Positions 35,379 through 44,222 of a stretch of DNA of 64,000 bases are shown here, piece after piece. Location: assembly GCF_050033475.1 (NCBI RefSeq), contig NZ_CP188319.1, positions 1-64,000 of the forward strand. The letters run 5' to 3'. The position numbers and the translations under genes were made by a program. Each line of letters starts with the position of its first letter. The first letter of the stretch is position 1. The notes beneath the pieces are model-generated. The model was not told the origin of the DNA. It made no database searches and saw only the letters and a program-made list of their open reading frames with translations. The stretch comes from Cetobacterium sp050033475 (GTDB taxonomy: Bacteria; Fusobacteriota; Fusobacteriia; Fusobacteriales; Fusobacteriaceae).

Positions 35379-36126
35379 ATCTTTTAAACAGATGCAAGAA
35401 ATGTTTCTTTCCTATATCAGTTACAGTTTTTATTTTATAAATTTTATCTATGGTTTTTGTAAGACCTCTATCATCTCTATTTAAATATCGCCAATAGGAT
35501 TTTATTTCCCTCTCACAGTGGCCATCACTTCCAAAGGTTCCATAGAGATTATATTTTTTCCTTAAAATTTGAGCTCTTAAATTTTTCTTATAGGTTAAAC
35601 CATGATTATAGATTTCAATGGCGTCTACTTCCTGCAAAATTTCATGAATATACTCCTTATTTTTTAAATAATTTTTTTGAGCATATCCACTTATATGAGG
35701 TATAGAAATATGAACTTCATAATTTTCTCTTAAAATTTTAATATATTCATGAACAGATCTAGTTGTCTTTGCCATTCTATATCTATTTTTATATGGCTCC
35801 ACTTCTGCCCTATAAAATTTAATCATATCCTCTTCATTTTTAAAGTAAACTAAAATCTCAAATCCATCTTCACAACCAAGTTCTAACCCAGGAACTACTC
35901 TTAGACCTTTTTTTCTAAGCTTTATATTTCCCTCTATGGAATTATGATCAGTTACAGAAATAAGATAGTCCTTATCCCTTAAAAATTCCTGTAAAAATTC
36001 CTCACTGACATCTCCGTCTGAAGCCCTTGTATGAAAATGTAAATCAAAATAAAAATTATCTAAATAATTTCCTTCCTTTACAATAAATCCATCAAAAAAA
36101 CTTGATAGAGTATTTAGTTCAACCAT
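35377..36126 (-). CDS. PHP-domain phosphoesterase
   Basis: A 249-residue protein. FDLHFHTRASDGD supplies the first metal-binding His pair, VTDHNSIEG the second, VVPGLELGC the Glu, HISIPHISG a further His and FGSDGHCERE the last Asp-His. These are the metal ligands of the PHP fold, as in YciV/TrpH-type phosphoesterases. Substrate not shown. AGGAGG precedes the ATG. It begins eight bases after the cardiolipin synthase stop. Confidence 0.85.
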   Translation of the reverse strand: MVELNTLSSFFDGFIVKEGNYLDNFYFDLHFHTRASDGDVSEEFLQEFLRDKDYLISVTDHNSIEGNIKLRKKGLRVVPGLELGCEDGFEILVYFKNEEDMIKFYRAEVEPYKNRYRMAKTTRSVHEYIKILRENYEVHISIPHISGYAQKNYLKNKEYIHEILQEVDAIEIYNHGLTYKKNLRAQILRKKYNLYGTFGSDGHCEREIKSYWRYLNRDDRGLTKTIDKIYKIKTVTDIGKKHFLHLFKR

Positions 36127-36134
36127 GTTTCCTC

Positions 36135-37571
36135 CTATAATATTGGAGCAACTAATCTAGATATTGATTCCTTCATTTTCTCTGAGAATTTTCTATTTTT
36201 ATAATTTATTTTTGAAACTAAATCGGATTTTTCAATATCCTCTAGGAATAACTCCTTTAATTCCACGGCTTTTTTACCATAAACAACCATATTTATTTCA
36301 AAGTTTTGGTAAAAACTACGATAGTCAAAATTTGCTGTTCCCAATGTGGCAATTTCATCATCCACAATCAGACATTTACTGTGTAAAAATCCATTTTCAT
36401 ATCTATAAATTTTAGCTCCCAAATCAATTATTTCTCCATAGAAGGATTGATTTGCCCAGTAGACAAACATATGATCTGGCACATGGGGAATCATAACTCT
36501 CACATCTACCCCTGAAAGTATGGCAATTTTCAAAGCTTCCAAAGCTGCGTCATCAGGTACAAAGTAAGGAGTTTGAATATAGATATATTTTTTAGCTTCC
36601 ATTATCATTTTTATCATGGTATCTCTAATATTTCTATAGTCATAATTAGGTCCTGAACTTACAACTTGAAGAGGAATTGCCTCCTCTATATTTTTAAATT
36701 CATCTCTAAATACAGTATCATCTACCATCAGTTTCTTTTTCTTATCCTTCATTAAAAAGTTCCAAGAAACTAAAAACTCCCTATAGTATTCTTCAACTCC
36801 ATAACCATATATTCTAATTCCCGTGTCTCTCCAATATCCTAGTTTTCCCTCTCCAATATATTCGTCACCAATATTAAATCCACCTGTATAGCAAACTGTT
36901 CTATCTATTAGACATATTTTTCTATGGTCTCTATAGTTAGCTCTTAAATTTCCTATTTTTAAAAATGGAAAATAGGATGGAAAGAAAACTTCAATTTCTA
37001 TTCCATTTTCTCTTAATTCTCTTATTCTTTTCGAAGAAACTCCCCTTGTTCCTGCACCATCTATTATTATTTTTACTTTTATTTTTTCCTTTCTCTTTTC
37101 TAAAAGTAAATCATAGATTGTACTTCCTAACCTATCGTCGTTGAAAATATAATACTCCATGAAAATTTCTTTCTTTGCGTTTTTAATTTCTGCAATTAAA
37201 CTTTTAAAAAACATCTTTCCATCGTTAAAAAATTCAACTTCATTTTGAACAGTTACCTCTCCACTGGTTACAGATTCCAAATAGTGAGTTAACTCCTTCC
37301 ATCTTTTAAGAAAACTATATTCCTTACTCAATAATCCTGTGGATTTTTTTATAATTTTCCTATTATAATATTTTTTCAATTTATTTTTCTTTTTAAATCT
37401 AAGTCCAAAGAATAAATAAATTATAAATCCAAAATAGGAAGTTAAAAGTAATAGCATTATCCAAAATAAAGTATAAATCGGTCTTCTTCTTTCAAAGAAT
37501 ATAATTACCCCTGCTAAAAAAATGTTTATAAATACCAGATAGTCTCTAAATATAGTTATTAAAATTTCCAT
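36135..37571 (-). CDS. cls: Cardiolipin synthase (phospholipase D family)
   Basis: A 478-residue protein with two N-terminal membrane helices (about 5-60) and two HKD motifs: YRDHRKICLIDRTVCYTGG near residue 225 and LHSKCLIVDDEIATLGTANF near 400. This is the ClsA-type layout; it condenses two phosphatidylglycerols. GGGGTGA lies before the ATG. Function is a family inference; both active-site motifs are intact. Confidence 0.92.
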   Translation of the reverse strand: MEILITIFRDYLVFINIFLAGVIIFFERRRPIYTLFWIMLLLLTSYFGFIIYLFFGLRFKKKNKLKKYYNRKIIKKSTGLLSKEYSFLKRWKELTHYLESVTSGEVTVQNEVEFFNDGKMFFKSLIAEIKNAKKEIFMEYYIFNDDRLGSTIYDLLLEKRKEKIKVKIIIDGAGTRGVSSKRIRELRENGIEIEVFFPSYFPFLKIGNLRANYRDHRKICLIDRTVCYTGGFNIGDEYIGEGKLGYWRDTGIRIYGYGVEEYYREFLVSWNFLMKDKKKKLMVDDTVFRDEFKNIEEAIPLQVVSSGPNYDYRNIRDTMIKMIMEAKKYIYIQTPYFVPDDAALEALKIAILSGVDVRVMIPHVPDHMFVYWANQSFYGEIIDLGAKIYRYENGFLHSKCLIVDDEIATLGTANFDYRSFYQNFEINMVVYGKKAVELKELFLEDIEKSDLVSKINYKNRKFSEKMKESISRLVAPIL

Positions 37572-37691
37572 TTAATCACCCCGTATTTTTCTTCTTAAAT
37601 TATATATTATAATTTAACTTATTTCAAAAGGAAATACTTAATTTACTTGTATTTATATCAATAAGAGAATGACAAATAAGGAGAGGATTCT

Positions 37692-40055
37692 ATGAATAAT
37701 AAAGATCAAGGAACCACTGAACTAGTTGCTCTAAAAGATATTTTACCTGAAAAGATTTTAATTTGCCCCCTTGTAACTCGTCCTATTTTCCCAAATATTA
37801 TGATTCCCATAACATTTACAGGGGATGAATTTTTACATTCCATTAAATTAGCCCTTGAAAAATATAACGGTTTCATGGGATTGGTCTTCGCTAAAAAATT
37901 AGATGAGGATGATTATTTCAAATCTGAACTCTATGATGTGGGAACCATTGTAAAAATCCATAAAACAACAATGACTTCCCCAGATACCATGCAGGTAATT
38001 GTTCAAGGAATTGGACGTTTTAAAAAGGAAGAGGTTTATCCATCTAAGATTGGAATTTTGTGGTCTGTTCATCATAACCCTGAATATGCAGATTCTCCAT
38101 CAGATGAGGTTAAGGCATATATGCTTGCGATTATGACTTCCCTAAAGGAAATTTTCAAAGTAAATCCAATTCTTCAAGAGGAATTAAAGCTTCTTATGTC
38201 TCAAGTTTCCTACGATAAACCTGAAATTTTAATTGACCTTATTTCCTCCATGTTAAAAACAGAAGGTAAGGATTTACAAACTTTATTAGATGAGTTTAGT
38301 CTTGTTGAACGTTCTAAAAAACTTTTAACCATGCTGAAAAAAGAATTAGAGATTTCTCAACTACAACAGAAAATTTCTAAAAAGATAGAAGATAAAATAA
38401 GTAATCAACAAAAGGAATATTTCCTTAGAGAACAAATGAAACTTATCCAACAGGAATTAGGACTTTCCAAAGATGAAAGAGAAACTGATTTAGATAAAAT
38501 CCGTGAGCGATTAAAAGTAGTAAAATTATCCAAGGAAGCTAAGGATGTTGTTTCTGAGCAAATGGAAAAATTAAATTTAATCGATAAAAGTTCTCCTGAA
38601 TATCATATTACCCGTTCCTATATTGAATCCATAGTAGACCTTCCATGGGGAATTTTTTCCAAGGATAGATTGGATATAAAAAAAGCTAGAACTATTTTAG
38701 ACAGAGATCACTATGGTCTTGATGATGTTAAGACTAATATTCTAGAGTTCATCAGTACTGTAATGAAAACTGGAAATGTAAGTGGTTCTATCCTATGTCT
38801 TGTTGGACCTCCTGGAGTTGGTAAAACTTCCATTGGTAAATCCATAGGGGAAGCATTAAATAGAAACTTCTATAGATTCTCCGTTGGTGGAATGGTTGAC
38901 GAAGCTGAAATAAAAGGTCATAGAAGAACCTATGTTGGAGCAATGCCTGGTAAAATTATCCAAGCTCTAAAAGTTTTAAAAACTTCTAACCCTATTATTA
39001 TGATAGATGAAATTGATAAAATCGGAAATTCCTTTAGAGGAGACCCTGCCTCTGCTCTACTTGAAGTTTTAGACCCAGAGCAAAATAAAGATTTCCTAGA
39101 TCACTACTTAGATATTCGTTATGATCTATCTAAAATATTATTTGTAACCACAGCTAACCAATTGGATACAATTCCAAAACCACTTTTAGATAGAATGGAA
39201 ATCATTACTCTTCCTGGTTATATTCTTGAGGAGAAAATGGAAATTGCCCTTAGACATTTAATTCCTAACCAATTAAAACTTCATGGGCTTACTAAAAATG
39301 AAGTGTCCATAAGTAAAAAAGCTCTGGAAACAATTATAGATAAATATGCCAGAGAAGCTGGGGTTAGAGCCCTTGAAAAGGCTATTAAAAAAATAATGAG
39401 AAAGGTTACCCTAACCATTGCAGAGGGTAATACTGAAAAAGTTAAAGTCACAGAAAAAAATATAGAAAAATATCTTGGGGCTCCAGTATTTGTAACTGAA
39501 GATTTATATCAAAAGCCAACTCCAGGTGTAACCCTTGGTCTAGCTTGGACTTCCCTTGGAGGAGCAACTTTATATATTGAGGCCGCTGCCATTTCTCAAA
39601 AGGATCAAGGTTTAAAATTAACTGGTCAATTGGGAGATGTCATGAAGGAATCAGCGGAAATTGCTTACTCCTATGTAAGAGCTCTAGTTAATAAAGAATC
39701 CCAGGAAAATTTCTTTGATAATCATAAAATACATTTACATGTTCCCGAGGGAGCAACACCAAAGGATGGACCATCTGCTGGTATCACCATGGCCCTTGCT
39801 CTTTATTCCTTGGCTATAAATAAACCTATAAAACAAAATCTTGCCATGACTGGAGAACTTACCCTAACAGGAAAAGTTTTACCTATTGGAGGAGTTAAGG
39901 AAAAAGCCATCGCTGCCAAAAGAGTTGGAATCTCTGAACTTATTCTTCCTAAGGACAATGAAAAGGATTTTGAAAGATTACAGGATCATATTAAAGAAGG
40001 AATTAAAGTAAACTATGTGGATTACTTTGATGATGTTTTGAAATTTGCTTTCTAA
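37692..40055 (+). CDS. lon: ATP-dependent protease Lon
   Basis: A 787-residue LonA: N-terminal substrate domain (about 20-215), coiled-coil (about 215-270), AAA+ module with Walker A GPPGVGKTS, Walker B IIMIDEIDK, and a protease domain with the dyad Ser695 in KDGPSAG and Lys738 in GGVKEKA. The spacing of 43 between Ser and Lys equals that of E. coli Lon. AAGGAGAGG stands before the ATG. Monocistronic, ending at a shared hairpin. Confidence 0.96.
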   Translation: MNNKDQGTTELVALKDILPEKILICPLVTRPIFPNIMIPITFTGDEFLHSIKLALEKYNGFMGLVFAKKLDEDDYFKSELYDVGTIVKIHKTTMTSPDTMQVIVQGIGRFKKEEVYPSKIGILWSVHHNPEYADSPSDEVKAYMLAIMTSLKEIFKVNPILQEELKLLMSQVSYDKPEILIDLISSMLKTEGKDLQTLLDEFSLVERSKKLLTMLKKELEISQLQQKISKKIEDKISNQQKEYFLREQMKLIQQELGLSKDERETDLDKIRERLKVVKLSKEAKDVVSEQMEKLNLIDKSSPEYHITRSYIESIVDLPWGIFSKDRLDIKKARTILDRDHYGLDDVKTNILEFISTVMKTGNVSGSILCLVGPPGVGKTSIGKSIGEALNRNFYRFSVGGMVDEAEIKGHRRTYVGAMPGKIIQALKVLKTSNPIIMIDEIDKIGNSFRGDPASALLEVLDPEQNKDFLDHYLDIRYDLSKILFVTTANQLDTIPKPLLDRMEIITLPGYILEEKMEIALRHLIPNQLKLHGLTKNEVSISKKALETIIDKYAREAGVRALEKAIKKIMRKVTLTIAEGNTEKVKVTEKNIEKYLGAPVFVTEDLYQKPTPGVTLGLAWTSLGGATLYIEAAAISQKDQGLKLTGQLGDVMKESAEIAYSYVRALVNKESQENFFDNHKIHLHVPEGATPKDGPSAGITMALALYSLAINKPIKQNLAMTGELTLTGKVLPIGGVKEKAIAAKRVGISELILPKDNEKDFERLQDHIKEGIKVNYVDYFDDVLKFAF

Positions 40056-40064
40056 GAAAAATAT

Positions 40065-40096
40065 AAAAGAGGCTGAGTTTATTTCAGCCTCTTTTT
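40065..40096. terminator. Bidirectional terminator between lon and the resolvase-like gene
   Basis: AAAAGAGGCTGA / TCAGCCTCTTTTT with a short AT loop, one base from the minus-strand stop codon. Confidence 0.9.
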
Positions 40097-40681
40097 CTAT
40101 CTCATTTCCAAATGCTTTTCATAAATTTGAAAATCATTTTTATCTATTTCCATTTTTTCTAAAACATCTTTTTTTCTTATTTTTTTATTTCTATATTTTT
40201 CATATAGAAATTTAAATTTATTCAATTCCTCACAATTAATTTCTCTCTTCTCTGGATGCTTTTCCGAAGAATTTTTTCCCACCCTATGTCGAGAGTTTTT
40301 TTCCATAATAAGTAACAATTCCAAGGCTCCCTCTAATTTCTTCTCAAGAAAAACAGAGTCATCATTTTCCAAATTTTTTATGTATTCCTGAAGAGATCTA
40401 TTCTCTAAAATTTTTAATTTTATTTTTCTCTTCAATAAAAATACAACTCTTCTTTTAATTTCCTCCAAAGAAGAACCTAACTTATCCAAGTTTCTAATCA
40501 CAAGACTATCACCACTTTTTAAAATAGCAATTAATCTTTCTAAGTTGCTTTCCTTTTCATTCTCATAAAAAATATCCCAGTAGATATTCTCTAGAGGTAC
40601 TCCTTGATCCAAAATTAATTGAACCTGTTTTTTCAAACTTTGATTTTTGGTATTTACCCTACCATATCCATAAGATCTCAT
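40097..40681 (-). CDS. Degenerate serine-recombinase (resolvase) fold protein under cobalamin riboswitch control
   Basis: A 194-residue protein. The first 110 residues follow Tn3/gamma-delta resolvase: YGYGRVNTKNQSLKKQV, then GDSLVIRNLDKLGSS. But the nucleophilic Ser10 is Asn, Arg68 is Lys and Arg71 is Ser, and the Arg45 region reads SNLERL without the Arg; only Arg8 stays. A DNA-strand exchange reaction is therefore unlikely. The C-terminus (about 155-192, FLYEKYRNKKIRKKDVLEKM) resembles the resolvase helix-turn-helix, so DNA binding may persist. It is the only gene after the riboswitch at 40722-40857, and AAGGGG lies ten bases before the ATG. I infer a regulator derived from a resolvase; a decaying mobile-element gene is the alternative. 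Confidence 0.75.
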   Translation of the reverse strand: MRSYGYGRVNTKNQSLKKQVQLILDQGVPLENIYWDIFYENEKESNLERLIAILKSGDSLVIRNLDKLGSSLEEIKRRVVFLLKRKIKLKILENRSLQEYIKNLENDDSVFLEKKLEGALELLLIMEKNSRHRVGKNSSEKHPEKREINCEELNKFKFLYEKYRNKKIRKKDVLEKMEIDKNDFQIYEKHLEMR

Positions 40682-40721
40682 AAAAAATACACCCCTTCTG
40701 TCCTCGCAGATAATTTAATTT

Positions 40722-40857
40722 ATAGCAGGTCTCCTGGCTTAGATTCATTCTCCAATAACCCTTCCCAATTTTTACATCAGTGGTTTGTTATTTTCGTCAT
40801 CATTACAGTGGCGGGACCGCAGAGGATTCTAACCTCTTTCCCTTAACTACAAATTCG
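40722..40857 (-). promoter_or_regulatory. Cobalamin riboswitch upstream of the resolvase-fold gene
   Basis: Minus-strand leader with GCGGTCCCGCCACTGTAAT, a second CCACTG, GGGAAGG, and a textbook B12 box AAGCCAGGAGACCTGCT (40724-40740). The orientation is unambiguous: it reads toward the resolvase-fold gene at 40681, not toward the BtuF-like gene on the other strand. No T-run hairpin separates it from the coding start about 40 bases on, so control of translation is likely. Confidence 0.93.
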
Positions 40858-40880
40858 TATATTAATATACTATGTTTTAG

Positions 40881-40909
40881 ATTATAACACTTTCCATCTC
40901 AATTTACAA
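40881..40909 (-). promoter_or_regulatory. Promoter of the riboswitch/resolvase-fold transcript
   Basis: Minus strand TTGTAA (40904-40909), 17-base spacer, TATAAT (40881-40886). RNA would start just before the riboswitch. Confidence 0.78.
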
Positions 40910-40918
40910 TTTTCTTAT

Positions 40919-40947
40919 TTGACTTTCAAGATTTTTTCAAGTACACT
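40919..40947 (+). promoter_or_regulatory. Promoter of the BtuF-like gene
   Basis: TTGACT (40919-40924), 17-base spacer, TACACT (40942-40947). The leader to the ATG is about 25 bases, too short for a riboswitch. Confidence 0.72.
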
Positions 40948-40979
40948 TTTTCTAAAAGATTAAACCCCCAGGAGGAAAT

Positions 40980-41837
40980 ATGAAAAGGATTCTTACAGCC
41001 TTAACTTTACTTTTATCCACTGCAACTGCCTTTGGAAATCCAGTTCCCCAAAGAGCAATTTCTTCATCTCAATTTACAACTGAAATTTTACTTTCCATTG
41101 GAGCAGAAAAACAAATGATTGGAACAGCTTTTTTAGATGATCAAATTTTACCTTCCCTAAAAAAGTCCTATGATTCTATTCCTGTTCTTTCCAAAAGAGC
41201 TCCCTCTAAGGAATATTTCTATAGTTTAAATCCAGATTTTCTAACTGGATGGAAATCTATTATTACTCCAAAATATTTAGGGCCCCTTGAGGAGTTGGAA
41301 GAAAATGCCGTTCAAGTTTATATTCCTAAATCCCAAGATAGTAGCGATATCGAAGTTATTTTCCAAGATATCTTAGCCTACGGTAAAATATTTAATTTAG
41401 AAAAAAATAGTGAAAACTTAGTTAATAAAATGAAATCCGATTATGAAAATGTAAAAAATGATAAAATTTCTAATCCACCTAAGGTTTTTGCCTATGATTC
41501 AGGAACTTCGGCTCCCATGGTAGTTGGTGGAACTTCCATAGGAAATACCATCATTGAAATGGCTGGAGGAAATAATATTTTTAAAAACCTCAAGGGAGGA
41601 TTCCCCACAGCCAATTGGGAAACAATTTTAGCCCAAGATCCTAAGTATATTATTGTAATTGACTACGGAGATGAAACCTACGATTCCAAAATAAAATTCC
41701 TTAAGGAAAACTCTCCTATTAAGGATATTTCTGCCATTAAAAACAATAACTTTATTAAGGTTGGTTTATCAGATCTTTCCCCAGGAGTGAGAGTTATTGA
41801 AACTATTAAAACTCTCCATGAAAAATTTAAGCAGTAG
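40980..41837 (+). CDS. Periplasmic binding protein of the BtuF/FecB family
   Basis: A 285-residue exported protein with a signal peptide (cleaved near AFG-NP) and a TroA/FecB-type two-lobe fold: QRAISSSQFTTEILLSIGAE, LNPDFLTGW, ANWETILAQDPKYIIVIDYG. The class binds siderophore-iron, heme or cobalamin. Its place opposite a cobalamin riboswitch and the presence of a riboswitch-controlled receptor elsewhere suggest corrinoids, but the gene itself has a plain promoter. It could pair with the FecCD permease at 9.7 kb. AGGAGG precedes the ATG. Confidence 0.82.
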   Translation: MKRILTALTLLLSTATAFGNPVPQRAISSSQFTTEILLSIGAEKQMIGTAFLDDQILPSLKKSYDSIPVLSKRAPSKEYFYSLNPDFLTGWKSIITPKYLGPLEELEENAVQVYIPKSQDSSDIEVIFQDILAYGKIFNLEKNSENLVNKMKSDYENVKNDKISNPPKVFAYDSGTSAPMVVGGTSIGNTIIEMAGGNNIFKNLKGGFPTANWETILAQDPKYIIVIDYGDETYDSKIKFLKENSPIKDISAIKNNNFIKVGLSDLSPGVRVIETIKTLHEKFKQ

Positions 41838-41848
41838 GAGGTTTTCCC

Positions 41849-42616
41849 TTGAAAAAAATTATATATTATTTTTCTGGAACAGGTAATTCTCTTTATTTAG
41901 GCAAAGAAATAAAGGAAAAATGCAACTATGAATTGGTTGATATTTCCAAATTGATTACCCAGGATAAGATTATTCTAGAGGGCTATGTGGGAATTATTTT
42001 TCCAATTTATGCCATGGGAATTCCTAGAATTTTAGAAACCTTTCTAAAAAAATGTAAAATAAAAAATTTAGAATATCTTTTTACAATTGCCACCTGTGGT
42101 TCTAAGGGCTATGGTATTCCCTTTAAACAGATTGAAAAAATTTTAAATTGTAAAATTGATTACAGCCAATATTGCCATATGCCTGATAATTATTTAAAAC
42201 TCTTTAAACCTCCAACTAAGGAAAAAGCCTTGGAAGAATTTCAAGAAATCAATAAAAATATTAATATCATTTTAAATCATATTGAATTTCTTCATAAATT
42301 CTCTCCTAAATATATGCCTGGAACTTCCATTCTTTATTCTGGAATTTATAAATTTTGGAGACTTGGTTTAAAGAAAGCCTATAAAAGTTTTCAGGTAAAT
42401 GATAAATGTACCCAGTGTGGTCTATGTATAGACCTTTGCCCTACTAAAAATATTTCTCTAGTAAACAATAAAATCACTTGGGATAAAAATTGTGAGGAAT
42501 GTCTAGCCTGTGTAAATCTTTGTCCTTTCCTAGCCATAACCTGCGGTGGGAAAAGTAAAAAACATTCCCTAAGATATAAAAATCCATTTATCTCCATTGA
42601 AGAATTAAAAAAATAG
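41849..42616 (+). CDS. EFR1-type flavodoxin/2[4Fe-4S] ferredoxin protein
   Basis: A 255-residue protein: an N-terminal flavodoxin-like domain with the FMN phosphate loop FSGTGNS, and a C-terminal bacterial ferredoxin domain with CTQCGLCIDLCP and CEECLACVNLCP. This fusion is the EFR1 family. The start codon is TTG at 41849, seven bases after GGAGG; it begins 11 bases after the BtuF-like stop. It carries electrons between flavin and Fe-S partners; its pairing with a probable corrinoid-binding protein could point to corrinoid reduction, which is inference. Confidence 0.88.
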   Translation: MKKIIYYFSGTGNSLYLGKEIKEKCNYELVDISKLITQDKIILEGYVGIIFPIYAMGIPRILETFLKKCKIKNLEYLFTIATCGSKGYGIPFKQIEKILNCKIDYSQYCHMPDNYLKLFKPPTKEKALEEFQEINKNINIILNHIEFLHKFSPKYMPGTSILYSGIYKFWRLGLKKAYKSFQVNDKCTQCGLCIDLCPTKNISLVNNKITWDKNCEECLACVNLCPFLAITCGGKSKKHSLRYKNPFISIEELKK

Positions 42617-42642
42617 GACTTCCCTCAGGGAAGTCCTATTTA
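42611..42642. terminator. Bidirectional terminator
   Basis: AAATAGGACTTCCCT / GGGAAGTCCTATTT, a 14-bp stem with a two-base loop, between the EFR1 gene and the alarmone synthetase gene. Confidence 0.85.
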
Positions 42643-43421
42643 AATTTTATATCCAATTCTCTTGGTTTCTCTTCACTATCATTATTATTACTAAATTCTT
42701 TTTTCATTTTCTTTATGAACATACCCATTTCATCAGCACTTCCAACTATTCTATTGAAAATACCTAGATATTCAGTTAAAACAGGATTATCCACATCATA
42801 GGGATATCTGATAATGTGATCTATCTCACTCCATGCCTCTTCAAATACTGTTCTAACTTGGATTTCCACGTAAATTTCATCTGTCTTAGTTACTGGAACT
42901 CCAATTAAATAATGAATTGATCTATACCCATGATCTCTCACTATTATATCGCAGTTAAGTCCTGAAATGCTTTCTCTTAATTTCTCAAGATTATAATCTC
43001 CTCTTCTAATATTTATCTGAGGAACTTCCTTGGTATCCCATAATTTTGTAATTTCGCAGTGAATATTTTTCCAATCATCCTTAAATAGATGTAGAACTCT
43101 TATTCCAATGAGGTCTGTTACAATTTCCTTATAATTTTCCACATTGATATTTCTATCCACATACTTCTTACCTTTTCTTACAATTTTTTCGATCAAGTGG
43201 TCTGGTTTTTTCACTCTTCTTCTTACTGAATGAACCCCTTCACCATCAATTAATTTTGAAACCACATGCTCAGCTTCTTTTTCTAAATAGGGTACTAATT
43301 TTACATAATCTTCATATATTCTTTCTAATTCTTCCCATTGTAATCCCGTTGATTCAAAATATTCCTCTGTAATAGAGAACTCTTGAAAAAACTTCTCCCT
43401 ATTAAGTCTTTTGCTAAACAT
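42636..43421 (-). CDS. Small alarmone synthetase (RelA/SpoT synthetase domain only)
   Basis: A 261-residue protein with one RelA/SpoT nucleotidyltransferase domain (about 75-230): DLIGIRVLHLFKDDW, RDHGYRSIHYL and YVEIQVRTVFEEAWSEIDH. The HD hydrolase, TGS and ACT domains of long RSH enzymes are absent, so this is a SAS of the RelQ/RelP type making (p)ppGpp or pGpp. A toxic SAS that acts on other substrates cannot be excluded. AGAGGTGA lies before the ATG. It is the last gene of an operon with the SIR2-like gene and the unknown frame. Confidence 0.88.
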   Translation of the reverse strand: MFSKRLNREKFFQEFSITEEYFESTGLQWEELERIYEDYVKLVPYLEKEAEHVVSKLIDGEGVHSVRRRVKKPDHLIEKIVRKGKKYVDRNINVENYKEIVTDLIGIRVLHLFKDDWKNIHCEITKLWDTKEVPQINIRRGDYNLEKLRESISGLNCDIIVRDHGYRSIHYLIGVPVTKTDEIYVEIQVRTVFEEAWSEIDHIIRYPYDVDNPVLTEYLGIFNRIVGSADEMGMFIKKMKKEFSNNNDSEEKPRELDIKFK

Positions 43422-43434
43422 TTCTTCACCTCTT

Positions 43435-44163
43435 CTATTTTTCCATAACTTCCAAGAAGATTAGACAAAGCTTTCTTTTAATATGACCCTTTGTATTTTC
43501 AATCTCTTCTTTGTCTAAATTTTCAATTAATTTTATTTTTTCAAGAAGTTTAATTTCTTTGTCATTGATTCTTAAGTCATATTCCCTTGTTAAAATAACC
43601 TCTTCTTGATTTTCATAATTTTCATAATTTTCCATGTCAAAGTTAACCCATGTACTTATTGGGTCCTTCCCCGCCATTTCATCATATAAGAATAATTGAT
43701 ATATATCTCCTTGAACTCTATTGGCATTTATTCCCTTATCATAAAGTTTTTTATATATTTCCTCATATAAATTTAATTTCATAACTTCAATGGGATTATT
43801 TATTTTGCCCTGTATTTTAACTTTACTGAATTTGAAAATAAATTCTTTTTCTTGGAATATATCTCTCAAAGTATTTATACTGTTTATAAATTCTTCATGT
43901 AATATATCTTCAGGTATTTCATAGTATAAAACATTTCCAGTTGTTGCATATAAATTTCTATTTATTTTTTTAAGCTCTAAACATAGGTTTAATTCCTTCG
44001 ATTTTATATCCAACATATAGAAATTATTATTTTGATATATTTTGCAAAAACAATTTTTTATTTTATTCTTATGTCCCTTTAATTCGGTAACCCCTAAAGA
44101 AATTTCCCCCTTAAAATCCATTCCACTGATTAGATTATTATATTTTATTGGAAATTTTTTCAT
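43435..44163 (-). CDS. Unknown protein, possibly the -1 frameshift extension of the SIR2-like gene
   Basis: I do not recognise this 242-residue sequence. It is soluble, Lys/Glu/Asn-rich, and contains a short tandem NYENYEN. The ATG at 44163 has no Shine-Dalgarno sequence. Its frame stays open upstream to 44241, and the 26 extra codons read like protein (VTPTIFKNIKTALEIRYSS). That stretch overlaps the end of the SIR2-like gene in the -1 frame, and a slippery A AAA AAG sits where the two frames meet. So this may be the second half of a roughly 535-residue fusion, or an independent protein, or the result of a single-base change in a 7-A run. Thirteen bases separate it from the alarmone synthetase gene. 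Confidence 0.6.
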   Translation of the reverse strand: MKKFPIKYNNLISGMDFKGEISLGVTELKGHKNKIKNCFCKIYQNNNFYMLDIKSKELNLCLELKKINRNLYATTGNVLYYEIPEDILHEEFINSINTLRDIFQEKEFIFKFSKVKIQGKINNPIEVMKLNLYEEIYKKLYDKGINANRVQGDIYQLFLYDEMAGKDPISTWVNFDMENYENYENQEEVILTREYDLRINDKEIKLLEKIKLIENLDKEEIENTKGHIKRKLCLIFLEVMEK

Positions 44164-44222
44164 TTTTAATGAACTGTATCGTATCTCTAAAGCTGTCTTA
44201 ATATTTTTAAAAATTGTAGGAG

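Noticed and set aside
40097..40681. Resolvase-fold gene as evidence of a transposon or invertible DNA element.
   Set aside because: No inverted repeats, res-like sites or transposase lie nearby; active-site residues are lost; the gene is tied to a riboswitch and promoter.
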